Shown: positions 16,099 through 18,453 of the stretch, piece by piece
Position numbering within the stretch: the stretch's first letter is position 1
How the letters are laid out: each line of letters opens with the position of its first letter
Assembly: GCA_000433015.1 (NCBI GenBank)
Contig: HF998023.1
Coordinates: forward strand, 122,670 to 141,122
Direction of reading: 5' to 3'
Length of the DNA stretch: 18,453 nucleotides
DNA from: Firmicutes bacterium CAG:631
Lineage (GTDB): Bacteria; Bacillota_I; Bacilli_A; RFN20; CAG-631
Notes under the pieces: generated by a model
Databases searched by the model: none
What the model was told of the DNA's origin: nothing
What the model saw: only the letters and a program-made list of their open reading frames with translations
Translations under genes and position numbers: made by a program

Positions 16099-18453
16099 TT
16101 AAGTCCTCCTACAATAAAATCTAAAGTCACAGTTCTTGCAAACATTAAGATCACTGCATTTTGTGTCAAAATTCTTGTTCTCTATATTTTTTACAACATT
16201 ATTGAATTCTTTAATAGTTTTTTTAACATTCTCATCTTCTTTTTTAAAATTAATAAACGGGTTTGAGCTAAGTTCGCCTGTGTAATAAACACGCATCCCA
16301 TCAACCTTTATTCCATATCTTTTTTCAAATAAATATGTATAAATTTCAAGTTGCCTTTTTACTCTATTTATTTTGTCCGCATCTTTAACTAAATTTGGCT
16401 TTTTTTCTGTTTTAAAATCTAGCAGTTGATATTTGCCCTTGTTATTAACTACTAAATCCACTTTACCGCTTATAACATAATCACCATTTACTAAAGTAAT
16501 GGGTAATTCTGATTGCGAAACAAGATTAGGATTATCCTTAACTCTCTTATAATAGTTAATAACTTGTTCAAGCCCTGCTTTTAATAAATTTGCCCCTAAA
16601 TAAGAGTTAGTGGCTTTACTAGCTGTTTCATAATTAATATTTAGCCATTCTTTTATTTTCTCTTCGGTAATATCTTTTGCTTCTTCAGCAATGATTTTTT
16701 TATTTATATCTTCTATAGTTTGATGCACAATGGTGCCGAATAAAGTACTGCCAGTTCTTATAGGCTCAAAGCCCAACTCCTTAAAAAACATATATTGAGT
16801 AGGGCAAGTTAAATAAACATTAATATCACTAGTAAATGAATAAGAATTTTTTAGATTAGTTGGTTTGACATTTTCAAAATCAAATTTGTTAAAATCAGCG
16901 TTATATGAAATTTCTTTATATATTCGCTCAAAATACTTACTGGGCTCGTTATTCTTTGAAGCATCGCAAAGCATTACTAATAATGATTGAGCCCTAGAAA
17001 ACGCCACATAAAAAAGCCTCCAAAAATCGAAATATTTAGTTGATTCAATATCTTCAAACTGTCCCCTTCCTGAAAATTCTTTAACAATATTTTCAACATT
17101 CTCATCATATTGTTTCCTAGGAGTTGCACTTTGTGAACCAATAACCACTATCGGGAATTCCATACCCTTAGATTGGTGAATAGTCATAAAAGATACACAA
17201 TTGCTTGGCGCATATTCGCTTTCATCTTCATATTCAGTTATTCCACCGTCTAATAAAAATCTAAAATAAGTGCCAAATAATTTTTTAACATATCCATAGG
17301 CATTATTTTTTGTCAAAACTGAAATATTATTCATCTTTTCAAATCTGGCTATTAAAGATTCAAGCAAAGCGACATTTCTAGCTGTTCTGGTATCGTATAC
17401 TCCTTTATTTAAATCAGTCTTTACCATATTAGAAAAAGGCTCAAAAGATAACATTTGGAATATAATTCCTGTGAACGCATAATCGAGTGCAACATCAAAA
17501 ATTCTCAAGTTATTTAAAATTCTTTTAAACCATTTTTGAAAATCACTAAAATTGTTATTTTTAAGTATTTTTATTGCCTCTAATTCACAATCTTTTAAAA
17601 AATTATATAAAGAGAATTTATGTTCAGAAGTTTGAACATCTCTAACATAATCAGGAAATAATAAATATAAACACCCTACAATCGTTTGAACTTCATGTCT
17701 TTTAAAAAACATGTTTGAGCGTGGGGAATAAACCGGGATACCATTGCTTTCTAGATAATTAGCTAAATGAATTACATCTTCATTTTTAACCGACCTAAAT
17801 AAAAATGCTATTTGATTTAAATTTGATATTTTATTTGAGTTTTGCATGGTTTTAATAAAATCTAAAACTTTTTTGCATAAATAATCGTGCTCTTTTGTAG
17901 ATAGTTGTATAACTGCATCGTGCATAAAATCACTATTTTTAGCTGCAACAATTTTTTTGTCATAACGATAATTATCCCAATCAAATTTAAAATCTCTGCC
18001 TTCGGTTACTTTCATCCAATTATTATAAAAATCAACAATTTTTGGGTTTGAACGATAATTGTTAACCAATTCAACTTTTTTGCAATTATTAAAATGCTTT
18101 TGAAATTCTAAAATGTTTCTAACCGTTGCTCCTCTAAATCTATAAATAGCTTGGTCATCATCACCAACAACACATATGTTATTTGATTTACTCGATAGTA
18201 ATAAACTTAATTTCTCTTGTATATGATTAGTGTCTTGATATTCATCAACCATAACATATTTGATTTTATCTAAAAGTTCTCGTTTTAAGTCTTCGTGTTC
18301 AATAATCATTTTGTAAGTTTCAACTTGAATTGAACTAAAATCTAAAAGATTATTTTTTATTCGCAAGGCTTCATAAGTTTTCAAAACTTCGCCATAAAAT
18401 TTGTTACTAGCAATGTTTGATTTTAGAAGTTCTTTATAGTCTACTAATTCTTC
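16099..18453 (-). CDS. UvrD/AddA-like helicase with C-terminal Fe-S RecB-type nuclease (5' end outside window)
   Basis: Partial: the frame is open to the right edge, so the Walker A motif and true start are missing. A TTG at 18384 is not a credible start, since coding continues upstream (EELVDYKELLKSN...). Counting from that codon: motif II VDEYQDT (46-52), III VGDDDQAIYRFRG (73-85), IV NNYRSNP (108-114), V IHQSKGMEFP (401-410) and VI YVAFSRAQ (458-465) of superfamily 1A. The C-terminus is a RecB-family nuclease: H553 in FGTIVHQ, D643 in GKVD, D656/K658 in LLDFK, and Q678/Y682. C526 plus C749, C752 and C758 have the spacing of the 4Fe-4S cluster in AddB and Cas4. Expected to unwind and degrade DNA ends. 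Its stop lies 2 bases before the Mod start, so it belongs to the same operon. Function in the operon is inference. Confidence 0.9.
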   Translation of the reverse strand, partial: EELVDYKELLKSNIASNKFYGEVLKTYEALRIKNNLLDFSSIQVETYKMIIEHEDLKRELLDKIKYVMVDEYQDTNHIQEKLSLLLSSKSNNICVVGDDDQAIYRFRGATVRNILEFQKHFNNCKKVELVNNYRSNPKIVDFYNNWMKVTEGRDFKFDWDNYRYDKKIVAAKNSDFMHDAVIQLSTKEHDYLCKKVLDFIKTMQNSNKISNLNQIAFLFRSVKNEDVIHLANYLESNGIPVYSPRSNMFFKRHEVQTIVGCLYLLFPDYVRDVQTSEHKFSLYNFLKDCELEAIKILKNNNFSDFQKWFKRILNNLRIFDVALDYAFTGIIFQMLSFEPFSNMVKTDLNKGVYDTRTARNVALLESLIARFEKMNNISVLTKNNAYGYVKKLFGTYFRFLLDGGITEYEDESEYAPSNCVSFMTIHQSKGMEFPIVVIGSQSATPRKQYDENVENIVKEFSGRGQFEDIESTKYFDFWRLFYVAFSRAQSLLVMLCDASKNNEPSKYFERIYKEISYNADFNKFDFENVKPTNLKNSYSFTSDINVYLTCPTQYMFFKELGFEPIRTGSTLFGTIVHQTIEDINKKIIAEEAKDITEEKIKEWLNINYETASKATNSYLGANLLKAGLEQVINYYKRVKDNPNLVSQSELPITLVNGDYVISGKVDLVVNNKGKYQLLDFKTEKKPNLVKDADKINRVKRQLEIYTYLFEKRYGIKVDGMRVYYTGELSSNPFINFKKEDENVKKTIKEFNNVVKNIENKNFDTKCSDLNVCKNCDFRFYCRRT

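Noticed and set aside
18384..18386. TTG at 18384 as the start of the helicase gene
   Set aside because: The same frame is open to the window edge with normal coding sequence and the essential Walker A motif has not yet appeared, so the gene begins beyond the window.
1..18453. CRISPR array, tRNA or rRNA genes, intact insertion sequence
   Set aside because: No regularly spaced palindromic repeats with unique spacers, no cloverleaf-type sequence, and no transposase or terminal inverted repeats were recognised.

Overview
The window looks like chromosomal sequence from a low-GC, Firmicutes-like bacterium (Bacillota or a related Mollicutes-type lineage). It is strongly A+T rich, has purine-rich Shine-Dalgarno sites (AGGAGG), extended -10 promoters, ATGA-type overlaps and the standard code (TGA is used as a stop). 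Every intact gene lies on the minus strand, so the window reads from right to left. It has the character of a defence island: restriction, SIR2, HEPN and ImmA/IrrE genes, mixed with eroded regulator genes and small uncharacterised genes.

Right end (about 11660-18453): a tightly packed operon of three genes. These are a UvrD-type helicase with a C-terminal RecB-like iron-sulphur nuclease (its start lies outside the window), a beta-class N6-adenine or N4-cytosine DNA methyltransferase (Mod), and a DEAD/DEAH helicase-endonuclease (Res). Mod and Res form a type III restriction-modification pair. The helicase-nuclease is translationally linked to them and is not a normal part of such systems.

Middle (about 8870-11600): a MarR-like regulator relic, a DUF4177 protein overlapping a HEPN-domain protein by ATGA (a possible toxin-antitoxin-like pair), a plus-strand relic of a Cro/CI-type regulator, a beta-propeller-like protein of unknown function, and a helix-hairpin-helix protein whose C-terminus appears frameshifted, followed by a clear terminator.

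Centre-left (about 2740-8650): a probable defence operon. It starts with a very short XRE regulator (probably cut short by a frameshift), followed by a ~1170-residue SIR2-domain protein with a long helical C-terminal part, and then an ImmA/IrrE-type zinc metallopeptidase fused to a C-terminal HTH-like domain. A terminator lies downstream. SIR2 effectors typically destroy NAD+ on phage infection, and ImmA-type peptidases typically cleave XRE repressors, so a proteolytically controlled abortive-infection module is a reasonable but unproven reading.

Left end (about 1-2740): a multipass membrane protein with its own good promoter, then an AAA ATPase/DUF4143 protein preceded by three short repeats at exact 33-base intervals. 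No tRNA, rRNA, CRISPR array or intact insertion sequence was seen.
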